From Solemya velum gill symbiont (lineage in GTDB: Bacteria; Pseudomonadota; Gammaproteobacteria; Chromatiales; Chromatiaceae), in assembly GCF_000787395.1 (NCBI RefSeq), contig NZ_JRAA01000001.1:1072469-1136468 (forward strand): a stretch of DNA of 64,000 nt, in the 5' to 3' direction. Numbering within the stretch: the first letter of the stretch is position 1; the number at the start of each line of letters is the position of its first letter. The notes below the pieces were generated by a model. That model had not been told where the DNA came from and did no database searches. It saw only the letters and a list, made by a program, of their open reading frames with translations. This document shows positions 20,335-31,620 of this stretch, piece by piece. Both the position numbers and the translations under genes were made by a program.

Positions 20335-21069
20335 CTAATCAGCACTTGCCTGGCTGCAGCGGTAGTTGCCAATTGTCTTATTACAGAAGAGCTCAACTGT
20401 TCCGGTAACACTGACAGTGAGAGTGCTGCTGCCAGCCTCGATGGCTGCAGGTGCTGCCTTCGCTTCCATTGCCATCATGTTCCCACGGTAGTAGGGAGTC
20501 GGTGGGCGGACATTGCCGTTGTTGATCGAGACGTTGACAAGATGGAAGTCATCAAATCCGAAAGCGCTGGCGCTCTGCTGCGCGCGCTGGCGGAATGCCT
20601 CTATTGCTTCATCGGTCAGTTTTTGCATGGCTGCTTCCCGGGCACTTCTGGATACCTTGTAAGCAAGATTCCGAATCGCCAGTTTTTCCTGCAGTACCGC
20701 GATCAGGTCACCGAGTTTTTCACTATCGCCCGATTCGAGTCGCAGTGACTGGGAAGCGCGCCATGCCTTGATGCGTTTTTTATCGTAAACAGCGTTGGTG
20801 CTGTAGTTGAGCGTTCGCACTTCGATACCGTCAATCTTTTTTGCCGTATCGACAGCCCAGTTGATCGCCTTGTTGACTTCCTTTGCTGCATGCGCAGCGT
20901 TGCCGGCCTGGAATTCAGCGTAGAGTTCTGCAACCAGCAGGTCGTTTTCAATCACCTGTGCCGCTTCTGCACTGAGGTGAACACGGTTGTATGTTTCGTC
21001 TGTTTCAGCAAGTGTATTGCCCGCGAATGCCAGGATGGAAAGTAGAAGGAGTGCAAGCACTGTACGCAT
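20335..21069 (-). CDS. SIMPL (DUF541) domain periplasmic protein
   Basis: A 244-residue exported protein with signal peptide MRTVLALLLLSILAFAGNTLA. The mature part is a SIMPL/DUF541 domain; the late YYRGNMMAMEAKAA segment followed by SSTLTVSVTGTVELF is typical. Relatives (E. coli YggE, mouse SIMPL) have ill-defined roles; YggE is linked to oxidative stress. Start choice: ATG 21069 begins the signal peptide and is preceded by GGGGAGAA with good spacing; longer starts run into the next gene. It directly follows the giant oxidoreductase gene on the same strand. Confidence 0.85.
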   Translation of the reverse strand: MRTVLALLLLSILAFAGNTLAETDETYNRVHLSAEAAQVIENDLLVAELYAEFQAGNAAHAAKEVNKAINWAVDTAKKIDGIEVRTLNYSTNAVYDKKRIKAWRASQSLRLESGDSEKLGDLIAVLQEKLAIRNLAYKVSRSAREAAMQKLTDEAIEAFRQRAQQSASAFGFDDFHLVNVSINNGNVRPPTPYYRGNMMAMEAKAAPAAIEAGSSTLTVSVTGTVELFCNKTIGNYRCSQASAD

Positions 21070-21094
21070 AGGTTTCTCCCCGGGAATGCGAAAA

Positions 21095-24000
21095 CTAGAG
21101 CAGAACGCGTTCGATACCATCTTTCTGCAGGCCATCAATAAAATTTGCCTGCCAGTTGTCTCCAAGCAGCTTGTTGGCCATTTCTATGACGATGTAATCA
21201 GCCTTGAGGCCGGTTTCATCCTGGTATTTTGCAAGGCCCTGCAAGCAGGCAGGACAGGAGGTGAGCAACTTGCTCTCCTCGGCATCTGTACGTTCCTTTC
21301 CTGTCAGACTCTTGACGCCTTTGAGAAGTTCCTCCGATTTACGGAAGCGTAACTGGCTGGCAATGTCCGGGCGGCTGACGCCAAGTGTGCCTGATTCGCC
21401 GCAGCAGCGATCCGACAGTTGCACTTCACTACCGGTGAGTTCGCTTGCGACCTTGAGTGAAGAGTGCTTCTTCATCGGGTTATGGCAGGGCTCATGATAG
21501 AGATACTTTCGACCTGTGGTGCCATTCAGCGTGATGCCCTTTTCTAGCAGGTACTCGTGAATATCCAGCAAACGGCAACCGGGGAAGATTCTCCCGAATT
21601 CATATTTCAGCAACTGGTCCATGCAGGTACCGCAAGAGACGACAACTGTCTTGATATCAAGATAGTTAAGAGTGTTAGCAATACGGTGAAAGAGCACGCG
21701 ATTTTCTGTCGTGATGCGCTGCCCCTGTTCTGCAAGCCCTGCTGATGTCTGCGGGTAGCCGCAGCAGATATAACCGGGAGGCAGAACAGTCTGTGCACCG
21801 GTTTTATGCAGCATGGCAATAGTTGCCAGTCCAATATCGGAAAAGAGACGTTCTGAACCGCATCCGGGAAAGTAGAAAACAGCATCACCATCTCCGTTCT
21901 GGTTCGGATCGGAAATGATGGGCACTTGTGTTTTGTCTTCCAGTCGCAGAGCTTCACGAAAGCCCTTTTTGGGCAGGTCAACACGGATCGGTCTGCGCAC
22001 CAGTTCGATCACCTGTTCCGTGACTGATGCTTCCTCTGTTGTCGCCTTCGGTAATGGCGGTGTTTTGCTGATGACGCCGCTCAGGCGTGCCAGTGTGTGC
22101 CCGGCATTGAGTCCGCGAAAGCCCCACTTGCCCAGTGTTGCACGCAGAAAACGTACAGTGCCCGGGTTGGTGGTGTTGAGGAATGCCATCGCAGCCTTTG
22201 CTCCGGGGCTGGTGCGTTTCTGTCCGCGATTAACGAGGATTTTACGCATGCGCGTGGTGACTTCACCAAAATCGATATCGACCGGGCACGGATTGAGGCA
22301 CTTATGACAGACGGTGCAGTGGTCTGCAACATCATTCATATCATCGAAGTGACGGGCAGAGAGACCACGGCGTGTCTGCTCCTCGTAGAGGAACGCCTCG
22401 ATCATCAGTCCCGTTGCGAGAATCTTGTTGCGCGGCGAATAGAGCAGGTTAGCTCGCGGTACATGTGTCATGCACACGGGCTTACACTTACCGCAACGCA
22501 GGCAATGCCGGATATCGTCATTGAGTGCGCCGAGCTCACTCTCCTCGAGAATGATCGCCTCCTGCTGTACCAGTCGCAGTGACGGTGTATAGGCATCACC
22601 GAGGCCGGAGTCCGGCATCAGTTTGCCGCGGTTGAAGTTGCCGTCAGGATCGACATCCTGTTTATAGCTAACGAAGGCCGCCAGCTTGTCATCATCGAGG
22701 TACTGGATCTTGGTGAGACCGATACCGTGTTCACCGGAAATTGAACCATCAAGTGACAGCGCCAGTTCCATCACCTGGTCGACGATCTCGTCGGCTTCCT
22801 GCAGCATGCGATAGTTGTGTGAATGTACCGGGATGTTGGTGTGTACGTTACCGTCACCGGCGTGCATGTGCAGGGCTGCAAAGAGACGCTCGTCACGCAA
22901 TTCAGCATGGATTTTTTCGAGGCGCTCCCGTACCGGCTGCATATCCTGTCCACGGAAAATCTCTCGTGTACGTTCAACCACCTCTTCGCGATAGCTGTGG
23001 CGCAGGTCGCCGCGCAGTAGCAGGTCGATGAGCTTGTTGCCCGGCTGTATACGTTCACGTTCATCCTCGGTCAGCAGGATTCGTGATGTATCCGCCAGTT
23101 GATCAAGAGAGGCGAGTATCTCTCCCCAGCGTTTGAGAGACTTTTCAACCATCTCGCGAGCGGCATCCTGTTTGGCTGTCAGAATTGCGGTGTTTTCTTC
23201 CGAATCCTCGTACGCCTCGATCCGCCACAGTTCCGGCATCTCGCTATTGAGGTAATTGAGTACAGCCTGCTTGATACGCAGCTTGTTGCGAATCGACTGC
23301 TCGATGTTGATGCGCTCGATACCAACGCTGTATTCAGCCAGGCGATCCAGCGGAATGACCACGTCCTCGTTGATCTTGAAAGCATTGGTGTGCTTGGAAA
23401 TCGCTGCCGTGCGTGAACGGTCAAGCCAGAAACGGCGACGCGCTTCCGGGCTGACTGCGATGAAGCCCTCTGCGCTCCTCGCATTGGCAAGGCGAATAAT
23501 TTCATCCGTTGCTTCTGAAACTGCATCTTCAGAATCAGACACCAGGTCGGCAATCAGGACCATCTTCGGACGTTCGCGCCTCGCCGCCTTGGTGGCGTAG
23601 CGCACTGCCTTGATGTAACGATGATCGAGGTGTTCGAGACCGGACATGGCAACTTCGGGCTGGCTGTCGATGTAATCCCTGATCTCGACAATTGCGGGAA
23701 CTGCTCGTGACAGGTCATTGCCAAAAAACTCAAGGCAGACAGTGCGTACATGATCCGGCATGCGGTGCAGAATGAATCGTGCAGAGGTGATCAGGCCATC
23801 ACAGCCCTCTTTCTGCACCCCGGGCAGGCCGCTGAGAAATTTGTCGGTGACATCCTTGCCCAGGCCGGCCTTGCGAAAGTCCTTTCCCGGGATATCGAGC
23901 TGTTTCTCGCGGGTGATCTCGTTACTTTTCGCATCGCGCCATGTGAGGCGGAAAGAGACAAGCTCCTGCTCATGGATTTTGCCAAGGTTGTGATTGATTC

Positions 24001-24940
24001 GTTCAACATCAAGCCACTCACCGGAGGGAGTGACCATGCTCCACGAGGCGAGGTTGTCCAGTGTTGTGCCCCACAGAACGGCCTTTTTCCCGCCTGCATT
24101 CATGGCGATATTGCCACCAATGGTGGAGGCATCCTGCGAGGTCGGGTCAACGGCAAAGGCGAGTCCGTTGGCAGTGGCAAGATCGGAAACTCGACGTGTG
24201 ACAACCCCGGCACCGGTTCTGACCGTGGCAACTTCACTTTCCAGGCCAGGTAGCTGCTGCCATTCGACAGCGGAAAGCGCCTCCAGTTTTTCGGTGTTGA
24301 TAATGACGGACTTGGCATCAAGAGGCACCGCGGAACCTGTGTAACCGGTGCCGCCTCCACGCGCAATAATGGTGAAACCGCTGTCGATACATGCACGTAC
24401 GATCGCAGCAACCTCCTCTTCGGTATCGGGTGAGATCACAACAAAGGGCAGTTCGACACGCCAGTCGGTTGCATCGGTTGCATGGGAGACGCGTGCCAGA
24501 CCGCCAAAATCGATGTTGTCCTTGCGTGTCAGTCCATTGAGAGCCTGGGTGAGGCGACTGCGCCATTCGCGGCTGTCATCAAGACAATTTGAGAACTTGT
24601 CAACTGCCTCGCGCGTGAGTTCCAGCAGTTTGAGTGCCTTTGCGTTACCGGATGCACGCTGATTGAACTGATCGAGCCTGTGATTGAGGGCACCGACCAG
24701 CGCCTGCCTGCGAGAGCGATTCTCCTGCATGTCATCCAGCAGGTAGGGATTGCGTGCAACAACCCACATATCCCCCAGTACTTCAAACAACATACGCGCG
24801 GAACGCCCCGTGCCGCGGGAGTCACGTAACTCCTGGTGCAGGTGCCAGCCCTCTTCGCCGAGATAACGCAGAAAAATCTCGCGATCGGAGAAGGAGGTGT
24901 AGTTGTAGGGGATCTCGCGTATGCGAGTGATTTCGCTCAT
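21095..24940 (-). CDS. Giant FAD-binding and iron-sulfur oxidoreductase (DUF3683 type)
   Basis: A 1281-residue fusion. An N-terminal DUF3683-like region (about 1-150) is followed by an FAD_binding_4 domain with the PP-loop [13 protein letters not shown] at 194-206, a GlcD-type FAD oxidase C domain with [13 protein letters not shown], two 4Fe-4S motifs ([11 protein letters not shown] and [14 protein letters not shown]), and two CCG cysteine-rich domains ([19 protein letters not shown]). This combines the roles of GlcD and GlcF: oxidation of a D-2-hydroxyacid such as D-lactate or glycolate, with electrons passed to a membrane acceptor. Substrate is not deducible. Start ATG 24940 ([10 protein letters not shown]) was chosen because the upstream 47 codons are atypical. 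Divergent from a D-2-hydroxyacid dehydrogenase gene. Confidence 0.88.
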   Translation of the reverse strand: MSEITRIREIPYNYTSFSDREIFLRYLGEEGWHLHQELRDSRGTGRSARMLFEVLGDMWVVARNPYLLDDMQENRSRRQALVGALNHRLDQFNQRASGNAKALKLLELTREAVDKFSNCLDDSREWRSRLTQALNGLTRKDNIDFGGLARVSHATDATDWRVELPFVVISPDTEEEVAAIVRACIDSGFTIIARGGGTGYTGSAVPLDAKSVIINTEKLEALSAVEWQQLPGLESEVATVRTGAGVVTRRVSDLATANGLAFAVDPTSQDASTIGGNIAMNAGGKKAVLWGTTLDNLASWSMVTPSGEWLDVERINHNLGKIHEQELVSFRLTWRDAKSNEITREKQLDIPGKDFRKAGLGKDVTDKFLSGLPGVQKEGCDGLITSARFILHRMPDHVRTVCLEFFGNDLSRAVPAIVEIRDYIDSQPEVAMSGLEHLDHRYIKAVRYATKAARRERPKMVLIADLVSDSEDAVSEATDEIIRLANARSAEGFIAVSPEARRRFWLDRSRTAAISKHTNAFKINEDVVIPLDRLAEYSVGIERINIEQSIRNKLRIKQAVLNYLNSEMPELWRIEAYEDSEENTAILTAKQDAAREMVEKSLKRWGEILASLDQLADTSRILLTEDERERIQPGNKLIDLLLRGDLRHSYREEVVERTREIFRGQDMQPVRERLEKIHAELRDERLFAALHMHAGDGNVHTNIPVHSHNYRMLQEADEIVDQVMELALSLDGSISGEHGIGLTKIQYLDDDKLAAFVSYKQDVDPDGNFNRGKLMPDSGLGDAYTPSLRLVQQEAIILEESELGALNDDIRHCLRCGKCKPVCMTHVPRANLLYSPRNKILATGLMIEAFLYEEQTRRGLSARHFDDMNDVADHCTVCHKCLNPCPVDIDFGEVTTRMRKILVNRGQKRTSPGAKAAMAFLNTTNPGTVRFLRATLGKWGFRGLNAGHTLARLSGVISKTPPLPKATTEEASVTEQVIELVRRPIRVDLPKKGFREALRLEDKTQVPIISDPNQNGDGDAVFYFPGCGSERLFSDIGLATIAMLHKTGAQTVLPPGYICCGYPQTSAGLAEQGQRITTENRVLFHRIANTLNYLDIKTVVVSCGTCMDQLLKYEFGRIFPGCRLLDIHEYLLEKGITLNGTTGRKYLYHEPCHNPMKKHSSLKVASELTGSEVQLSDRCCGESGTLGVSRPDIASQLRFRKSEELLKGVKSLTGKERTDAEESKLLTSCPACLQGLAKYQDETGLKADYIVIEMANKLLGDNWQANFIDGLQKDGIERVLL

Positions 24941-25082
24941 GGTTCGGGGTCGTCGTGCAAAAAGCGATTTTAACGGATTTTGCACTGCAATGAACAGTAA
25001 CAACCCACCAGTATTCGTGTATTTTCCCCTTTTCCCGGCTTTCGGATAGACTGACGCTGTTCTATTTATTCGGAGAAACATA

Positions 25083-26042
25083 ATGAAGGCCGTTTTTCTT
25101 GATCTGAAAACACTCGACCAGGAGGATCTGGATCTGTCAGGACTTAAGTCTTTGGCTGATGATTGGGTGTTTCACGATTTGACGGCAGCTGAAGAGACAG
25201 CTGAACGTATCCGGGATGCTGAAATCGTCATTACCAACAAGGTGGTGATCGATGCAGCATTGATGGATGCGGCCGAACAACTCAAGCTGATCTGCGTGGC
25301 AGCAACAGGCACAAACAATGTTGATCTCGATGCTGCAAAAGGCAAGGGCATTATGGTCACCAATGTGACCGGTTATGGAACTCCATCGGTAGTACAACAC
25401 GTCTTTGCAATGATTCTTGCGCTGAATACCAACCTGCTTGGTTACCATGAGCGTGTTCAGGCCGGAGCCTGGCAGAAGAGTAACAGCTTCTGCCTGTTCG
25501 ATTACCCGATCACAGAGTTGACCGGCAAGCGTATGGGTATCATCGGATACGGAGAGCTGGGACAAGGTGTTGCTGCAGTTGCCGAGGCTTTTGGAATGCA
25601 ATTGATGATCGCACAGCGACCCGGAAGCAGAGAGGCGCAGCAAGGTCGATACCTGATAGATGAAGTGTTGCAGCAGGCAGATGTGATTTCACTGCATGTG
25701 CCGCTGGCTGAAAATACAGCCAACCTGATAGGTGCGCGTGAACTGAAGATGATGAAAGCGGATGCGCTGCTGATCAATACGGCACGTGGTGGTATTGTTG
25801 ATGAAGATGCGCTTGTGGTTGCACTCAAGTCAGGTGAAATCGGTGCTGCAGGTTTCGATGTGCTATCGGTTGAGCCGCCTAGAGAGGGAAATGTGTTGCT
25901 TGATAACCCGATGCCGAATCTCATCGTTACGCCGCATGTTGCATGGGCAAGCCAGCAGTCGAGACAGCGCTTGCTGAATCTTGTTGTCGAAAGTATCGAT
26001 GATTATATTGCCAAATCTTCTGTCAGGCGGCGGCTGGTCTGA
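25083..26042 (+). CDS. D-2-hydroxyacid dehydrogenase (HprA/hydroxypyruvate reductase-like)
   Basis: A 319-residue NAD(P)-dependent dehydrogenase. The Rossmann motif [12 protein letters not shown] starts at 153; catalytic residues Arg235 (TARGG), Glu264 and His285 (TPHVAW) are all present. The overall sequence resembles glycerate dehydrogenase/hydroxypyruvate reductase. A GGAG site precedes the ATG. The 142-base divergent promoter region shared with the flavin/FeS oxidoreductase suggests joint hydroxyacid metabolism. Confidence 0.9.
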   Translation: MKAVFLDLKTLDQEDLDLSGLKSLADDWVFHDLTAAEETAERIRDAEIVITNKVVIDAALMDAAEQLKLICVAATGTNNVDLDAAKGKGIMVTNVTGYGTPSVVQHVFAMILALNTNLLGYHERVQAGAWQKSNSFCLFDYPITELTGKRMGIIGYGELGQGVAAVAEAFGMQLMIAQRPGSREAQQGRYLIDEVLQQADVISLHVPLAENTANLIGARELKMMKADALLINTARGGIVDEDALVVALKSGEIGAAGFDVLSVEPPREGNVLLDNPMPNLIVTPHVAWASQQSRQRLLNLVVESIDDYIAKSSVRRRLV

Positions 26043-26048
26043 GTTTCA

Positions 26049-27875
26049 CTAAAAATATGGCTTGAGGTGTTTCTCATAATGTTTCCAAACACCAATAGCC
26101 TTCTCAGGCATGGATGAATAATTGCTGTTCATGTACTCCATATATTCATTTTCATAAGGGAGGTCGCAGAATTCCAGTATGCGTTTAATCTCCATTTCAG
26201 GATCGCATAGCAGATCCTCAAAATTGACTGTGTGGATAGAGTCAGGGAATATTTTTTTCCAATGCGACATTATTTTGTGATGCGAATCATACTTTTCTGA
26301 TATGTCAGGTATGTTGTAAGTGTATTGATAGGCATGCGATGCGAATTGTTTGGTAAAGATCTCAAAGATATTATCTTCTCGATTACGTGCAACGTGGATA
26401 ATTTTTAAATTGGGAAGAGAGAGCAGGGCGATGCCGACATGTAAATCCAGGTTCGGAGCGGTTCCTATAACGCGCTTTGATATTTCGTGTAACTCTCGAA
26501 TGGAAGTTGATGATTCCCGTCCTGTTTCCGTCACCTGGTTGCCATCAAGGTCTTGAATGGCAGATACGGAAGTATAATTATTCAGCTGGGGCATCCTCTT
26601 TTCAATAGTTGAAGAGAGGATGCCTGCCGCGGATTCTCCTGTTTTGGCTGTGTTGGAACTGAGGCCAATGATATTTTCGAGCATGGTTTTTCCGGTTCGA
26701 GGAAGACCGATGATCAAAATTGACTGATCTTCTGTATATCCGGATCCGGAGACCTGGTGTCTCAGTTCAGGCTTGAAGTTCATAAGAAGGGTTTCAACCT
26801 TTTGAGAAAGGCCTGCAAGGTCATGTTCGGACTCAAGAGCACATAGTTTGTTGGCTTTTTCAAAATGCTGGTAAGAGATGTCGTAGTCTTCAAGGTTTTG
26901 ATAAATGTAACCAAGACCAAAATGAAGTAATGATTTGTCAGAATCAGGTAAATCTTCTTTCTGTAACAGTCTTTCCAGAACCGCCGCGTTGGAATCCACC
27001 TCTGTGTATTTCGTTTGCATGGCTAAAGCATGCTGTGCAAGGACGTTTTCAGGATTTAGTCGGATACTTTTCTGGAAGTTCTTGACGGCTTCATGATAAT
27101 TGCCTTTCGCATCCTGAATAACGCCAGATTCTGCATAACAGTCTGAATCATTAGGGTATTTTGATATTGCGGACTGTATCGATTTTTCAGCATCTTCAAG
27201 TTTTTCGAGTCGTCTGAGAGATGTTGATTTCCCTAGTAATGCTTCTCGGTAATCAGGATTTAGTGCTAAAGACTTGTTATAGCTGGTTAGTGCGGTATCA
27301 AATTTGTATAGAGCCATATTGGCCATGCCCAGTTGGCACCATGCCTCAGCGAAATCGGGCTTTACCCGAATGGCTTGTTTGAAGACGTTAATTGCGAGTT
27401 CGTCTTGACCGGATGCTCGCAATGCTATGCCCTTGTAAAACAGGATCTCCGGATGATTTGGCTGTATGGAGAGCGCTTTATCCAGGGCCGACAGAGCCTT
27501 TTCATAGCTTTTCAGAGAGCCAAAATTGATTCCTTTTCTAAGCCATGCTTCAGGATTGTCAGGAGTGATCGCGAGGACTTTATCAAAGCAGTCAATGGCA
27601 TCCTGGTAACGCTGTAACCTTTCCAGGGTAATACCTTTTGCAAACCATACCTGGGGGTTATTTGAAACAATGGTTGTTGTTTTCTCAAAGCATACCAGGG
27701 CTTCCTTCAGTCGATGCATTTCAGACAGAAGATTGCCCTTGTTGAACCAAAGAGCAGGTTCATTCGGAGCCAGTCGCAGTGCCTTGTCGAAAGACTTCAG
27801 TGCTTGATTATGCCGTCCTGCCATTGCATGTTTTATGCCTTTGGCCATCAATTCCTGTGGATTTGGGTTGCTCAT
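26049..27875 (-). CDS. TPR-repeat protein with C-terminal sulfotransferase domain
   Basis: A 608-residue cytosolic protein. Residues about 1-340 are eight to nine tetratricopeptide repeats (units such as ALWFNKGNLLSEMHRLKEAL). The C-terminal 250 residues match TPR-linked sulfotransferases, with the PAPS 5'-phosphosulfate loop ILIIGLPRTGKTMLENII near 378-395 and an IIHVARNREDNIFEIF segment for the 3'-phosphate. The usual GLPRSGTT is GLPRTGKT here. Such proteins may sulfate peptides or glycans; acceptor unknown. The gene is visibly AT-richer than its neighbours and may have been acquired by transfer. Confidence 0.85.
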   Translation of the reverse strand: MSNPNPQELMAKGIKHAMAGRHNQALKSFDKALRLAPNEPALWFNKGNLLSEMHRLKEALVCFEKTTTIVSNNPQVWFAKGITLERLQRYQDAIDCFDKVLAITPDNPEAWLRKGINFGSLKSYEKALSALDKALSIQPNHPEILFYKGIALRASGQDELAINVFKQAIRVKPDFAEAWCQLGMANMALYKFDTALTSYNKSLALNPDYREALLGKSTSLRRLEKLEDAEKSIQSAISKYPNDSDCYAESGVIQDAKGNYHEAVKNFQKSIRLNPENVLAQHALAMQTKYTEVDSNAAVLERLLQKEDLPDSDKSLLHFGLGYIYQNLEDYDISYQHFEKANKLCALESEHDLAGLSQKVETLLMNFKPELRHQVSGSGYTEDQSILIIGLPRTGKTMLENIIGLSSNTAKTGESAAGILSSTIEKRMPQLNNYTSVSAIQDLDGNQVTETGRESSTSIRELHEISKRVIGTAPNLDLHVGIALLSLPNLKIIHVARNREDNIFEIFTKQFASHAYQYTYNIPDISEKYDSHHKIMSHWKKIFPDSIHTVNFEDLLCDPEMEIKRILEFCDLPYENEYMEYMNSNYSSMPEKAIGVWKHYEKHLKPYF

Positions 27876-27925
27876 ATAGATAGACCTGAAAAGGGGGTTA
27901 AGCAGTGCGGAGAAATGATTTTAGA

Positions 27926-30070
27926 TTATTTCTTTTTCTCATTAAAGACTCGGCGTCCACCTGAACGTTTGCTTTTCTTTCCTGTTCTGATGCGGTGGTG
28001 CAGATCTTTTTTCTGTCCGTGTATTTTCGGTGCACGCTTTTCACCCGGTTGCCAGGATGGCACCAGGTGGCGTTTGCCATTTCCGATGAGATCTGCGCGC
28101 CCCATCTGTTTAAGCGCATCACGCAGCAGCGGCCAGTTGGCAGGGTCGTGATAACGCAGGAACGCCTTGTGCAGGCGACGTTGTTTGATGCCCTTGACGG
28201 TCGCAACCTGTTCACTCCTGCGAGTGACTTTTTTCAGCGGGTTCAGGCCCGTGTGGTACATGGCAGATGCAATCGCCATCGGCGTCGGCAGGAATGCCTG
28301 TACCTGGTCGGGGCGGAAGTTATTGCGTTTCAGCCACATAGCAAGGTTCAGCATGTCTTCATCGGAGGTGCCCGGGTGAGCCGAGATGAAGTAGGGGATC
28401 AGGTATTGCTCCTTGCCGGCAGCCTTTGAATACTTGTCGAACAGCTGCTTGAACCTGTCATAAGTACCGATACCCGGCTTCATCATTTTCGACAGTGGAC
28501 CACTCTCGGTATGTTCGGGGGCGATCTTCAGGTAACCGCCGACATGATGTGTTACCAGTTCACGGATATATTCCGGATCGCGAACAGCGATGTCGTAACG
28601 CAGGCCGGAGGCAATAAATACTCGCTTGATGCCGGGCAGTTCTCGCGCGCGGCGATAGAGTTGCGTCAAAGGTGCATGATTGGTTCCGAGGTTCTTGCAG
28701 ATATCCGGATAGACGCACGAGAGACGTCGACAGGAGGCCTCGATTTTTTCATCCTTGCACTTGAGACGGTACATGTTGGCCGTCGGTCCGCCAAGATCCG
28801 AGATGTTGCCGGTAAACCCGGGAACCGTGTCGCGAATGGTTTCGACCTCGCGAATGATTGAATCCTCTGAGCGGCTCTGGATGATGCGCCCCTCGTGTTC
28901 GGTGATCGAACAGAAGGTGCAGCCGCCAAAACAGCCGCGCATGATATTGACCGAAAAACGGATCATTTCCCATGCAGGATTACGAGCATCTCCATAGGCG
29001 GGATGTGGTCTGCGCGTGTAGGGGAATTCGAACAGCTGATCCATTTCACTTGTTGTCAGCGGTATGGGTGGCGGATTGAGCCAGACATCTCGCTTGCCGT
29101 GCCTCTGTACCATGGCGCGTGCATTACCGGGATTGGTTTCCAGGTGAAAGACACGCGAGGCGTGTGCATAGAGTCGCTTGTCGTGAGACACCTGGTCATA
29201 GGAGGGCAGCCGAATAACGGTTGTATTTCGGTCAAGTTTTGAGGGCCGCTCATAGAAATGAACAACCTTGGCGGCACCGGCATTTTCGCTCTTGCAGTCT
29301 GCTTCTGCAGTGGTATCAGTGTATGGATGAGGATCACGATGATGCGCTGATCCTGGCTCATCGATCTCGGTCGAGTCGATCACGGTCCAGCCCTCGGCAA
29401 TACCCTGTTGCATATAAGCGGTACCGCGGATATCCCTGATTTCACGAATATTCTCGCCCGCAGCAAGGCGATGTGCCAGTTCTACAATGGCGCGTTCGGC
29501 GTTACCGAACAGCAGCATGTCGGCCTTTGAATCTGGCAATACGGAGCGCCTGACTTTCTCGGACCAGTAGTCATACTGAGCAATGCGTCGCAGGCTTGCC
29601 TCGATGCCGCCAATGACCACTGGGGTGCCTTTGAACGCCTCGCGTGCACGTTGTGCATAGACAGTGACCGCACGGTCGGGACGTTTTCCACCAGCACCAT
29701 CCGGTGTGTAGGCATCATCCGAACGCGACTTGCGGTCCGAGGTGTAGTGATTCACCATCGAATCCATGTTGCCGGCCGTGATACCAAAGAAGAGATTCGG
29801 TTGGCCGAGTTCACGGAATGCATCAGCCGAACGCCAGTCCGGCTGCGAGATGATGCCGACACGAAACCCCTGTGATTCAAGCAGGCGCCCGATAATCGCC
29901 ATACCAAAGCTGGGGTGATCGACATAAGCATCACCTGTTACGATGATGATGTCACACGAGTCCCAGCCGAGCATATCCATCTCCTCGCGGGACATCGGCA
30001 GCACGGGTGCGGGCCCGAACTTGTGAGCCCAGTGCTTGCGATAGGAGAAAATGTCAGGATTCGTTTGCAT
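27926..30070 (-). CDS. YgiQ family radical SAM protein
   Basis: A 714-residue protein with the YgiQ architecture: N-terminal B12-binding-like region with [17 protein letters not shown], then the radical SAM domain with the CxxxCxxC cluster motif in [18 protein letters not shown] near 375-390, and a basic C-terminal tail rich in Lys/Arg. Function in bacteria is not settled. Length is normal. Confidence 0.93.
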   Translation of the reverse strand: MQTNPDIFSYRKHWAHKFGPAPVLPMSREEMDMLGWDSCDIIIVTGDAYVDHPSFGMAIIGRLLESQGFRVGIISQPDWRSADAFRELGQPNLFFGITAGNMDSMVNHYTSDRKSRSDDAYTPDGAGGKRPDRAVTVYAQRAREAFKGTPVVIGGIEASLRRIAQYDYWSEKVRRSVLPDSKADMLLFGNAERAIVELAHRLAAGENIREIRDIRGTAYMQQGIAEGWTVIDSTEIDEPGSAHHRDPHPYTDTTAEADCKSENAGAAKVVHFYERPSKLDRNTTVIRLPSYDQVSHDKRLYAHASRVFHLETNPGNARAMVQRHGKRDVWLNPPPIPLTTSEMDQLFEFPYTRRPHPAYGDARNPAWEMIRFSVNIMRGCFGGCTFCSITEHEGRIIQSRSEDSIIREVETIRDTVPGFTGNISDLGGPTANMYRLKCKDEKIEASCRRLSCVYPDICKNLGTNHAPLTQLYRRARELPGIKRVFIASGLRYDIAVRDPEYIRELVTHHVGGYLKIAPEHTESGPLSKMMKPGIGTYDRFKQLFDKYSKAAGKEQYLIPYFISAHPGTSDEDMLNLAMWLKRNNFRPDQVQAFLPTPMAIASAMYHTGLNPLKKVTRRSEQVATVKGIKQRRLHKAFLRYHDPANWPLLRDALKQMGRADLIGNGKRHLVPSWQPGEKRAPKIHGQKKDLHHRIRTGKKSKRSGGRRVFNEKKK

Positions 30071-30101
30071 TGTCTGTCAGGGTATGGACGGAGCGGGGAT
30101 T

Positions 30102-31088
30102 TTACCCGTCATTGCCTTTCAGCATTGATTTTTCTATTTTTTTAATTCGCGCTTTCAGTTTTTCCTTCGGCATTTCAACAATATTGACAATCTCCTCTTC
30201 ACTCCAGTAAGGCGACAGGCGTGTCAGGAAATCGAGTTCAACCCGGCTCGGGACATAGGCGCGACGGATAGCAACACGGGTAATATTATTGTCAAACAGG
30301 TGTTTGAGCGGACGCATCGAGAATCGCTTGGCATCTTCATCCGAAAAGGCCATTTCGGCTATTACGCCGATACCAATACCATTGTTCACATAGGCTTTGA
30401 TTGTGTCGGAGTCATTTGCTGCAATGACAATGTCCGGTACCAGGCCGGCTTTTTCGAATGCGCTGTCCATCAGTTTGCGCCCTGTCATACTGGTGACATA
30501 GGTGACCATCGGATAGCTGGCAAGGTCTTCAAGTGTGATTTCATCAATTGATTCAAGCGGATGCCCCTTCGGAATCAGCAGTAACCGGTTCCAACTATAG
30601 GCGGGCAGAGCAATCAGATCCGGATGCTTGCTGACTGATTCGGTTGCAATACCGATATTTGCAACGCCGGAAGCGACCATTTCAGCAACCTGTATCGGCA
30701 TACTCTGGTGCAGGTTGAAGCGCAGTTCGGGATAGTCATGACGGATTTCGCTGATGACATCGGGCAGCAGGTAGTTGGATTGTGTGTGTGTCGTCGAAAT
30801 TGAGAGTGTGCCGCCGCGCGGATTGCGCTCCTCTCGCGCAATGCGTTCAAGCGCCTCGAACTGAGCAACCACGACCTGTGCATGATGCAGGGTGCGCTTG
30901 CCTGCATTTGTGAGGCCGATCAGTTTTCTGCCTCGGCGCTCAAACAGGGGCGTGCCAAGCGCCTCCTCAAGGTTCTGCAAGTGGCGGCTGACTGCTGGCT
31001 GTGAGGTGAATAGTGCTGCTGCAGCACGGCTCACGTTCAGCTCTTCAGAGCAGACCTTGGCAAAACAGGCAAGTTGTTGCTGGTTCAT
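30102..31088 (-). CDS. CysB-like LysR-family transcriptional regulator
   Basis: A 328-residue LysR-type regulator of the CysB/Cbl branch. The winged helix-turn-helix (1-60) has the AAALFTSQPAVSRHLQNLEEALG pattern; the effector domain starts with STTHTQSNYLLP, matching the CysB ligand site motif THTQARY. In gammaproteobacteria CysB activates cysteine/sulfate assimilation with N-acetylserine as inducer. It is divergent from a DsrC-like gene, suggesting sulfur-related regulation. Confidence 0.9.
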   Translation of the reverse strand: MNQQQLACFAKVCSEELNVSRAAAALFTSQPAVSRHLQNLEEALGTPLFERRGRKLIGLTNAGKRTLHHAQVVVAQFEALERIAREERNPRGGTLSISTTHTQSNYLLPDVISEIRHDYPELRFNLHQSMPIQVAEMVASGVANIGIATESVSKHPDLIALPAYSWNRLLLIPKGHPLESIDEITLEDLASYPMVTYVTSMTGRKLMDSAFEKAGLVPDIVIAANDSDTIKAYVNNGIGIGVIAEMAFSDEDAKRFSMRPLKHLFDNNITRVAIRRAYVPSRVELDFLTRLSPYWSEEEIVNIVEMPKEKLKARIKKIEKSMLKGNDG

Positions 31089-31136
31089 GACTCTTATGCA
31101 CTTTCTGCATAGCTTTATCCGAAGTCATTATTTTAC

Positions 31137-31142
31137 ATTATA
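31137..31142 (-). promoter_or_regulatory. Possible -10 element for the CysB-like gene
   Basis: On the minus strand the bases read TATAAT, a perfect -10 hexamer, 49 bases upstream of the start codon. No convincing -35 is seen at the normal distance, as expected if an activator or repressor helps. Confidence 0.35.
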
Positions 31143-31197
31143 TTGCACGCTTGACTAGTATTGCCTCAACGATGATTCATATTACGAGGATACCGGG

Positions 31198-31533
31198 ATG
31201 GGCATAACACAACTTCAGCAGGTCACGGCTTTCGTAGCGGTCGAAGTGGATGATGAGGGGTTTCTCAAGGATTTTGATTCCTGGAGCGAATCATTTGCCG
31301 ATGCAATTGCACTTGACCATGGTCTCACGCTGGATTATGAAAAGCTCCAACTGATCGGGCGTATGCGTGAAGCATATTTGCGCAACGGCAGTATTATCAG
31401 CCTGCGGAAAATGTGCCGCGAAAACGAAATTGACAAGAAGCGTATTCAAAACCTGTTTGGCAGCTGCCTGCTGTTGTGGCGTTTGGCCGGTTTGCCCTAT
31501 CCGGGTGAAGAGGCGAGGTCCTACCTCTCCTGA
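31198..31533 (+). CDS. DsrC/TusE-family protein lacking the redox cysteines
   Basis: A 111-residue DsrC-family protein: GFLKDFDSWSESFADAIA, the MREAYLRNGSIISLRKMC helix and the WRLAGLPYP end match DsrC/TusE. The conserved pre-terminal Cys is replaced by Trp94 and the penultimate Cys is lost, with a divergent tail GEEARSYLS instead of TGCV. Cys73 and Cys90 are outside the conserved positions. It therefore cannot make the DsrC trisulfide and belongs with the cysteine-less regulatory-type (RspA-like) group. Neighbour: CysB-like regulator, divergent. Confidence 0.85.
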   Translation: MGITQLQQVTAFVAVEVDDEGFLKDFDSWSESFADAIALDHGLTLDYEKLQLIGRMREAYLRNGSIISLRKMCRENEIDKKRIQNLFGSCLLLWRLAGLPYPGEEARSYLS

Positions 31534-31588
31534 TTAACGACCGGGTGTGGCATCCGGACCTGATAGATTTCCACTTTTGAGTATTTCA

Positions 31589-31620
31589 GGGAGTGCTGCG
31601 CAAGCAGCACTCCCTTTTTC
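31589..31620 (+). terminator. Rho-independent terminator after the DsrC-like gene
   Basis: GGGAGTGCTGC (31589-31599) pairs perfectly with GCAGCACTCCC (31604-31614) over a four-base loop and is followed by TTTTTC. It ends the DsrC-like transcript. The rest of the gap to 31815 shows no gene. Confidence 0.92.
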
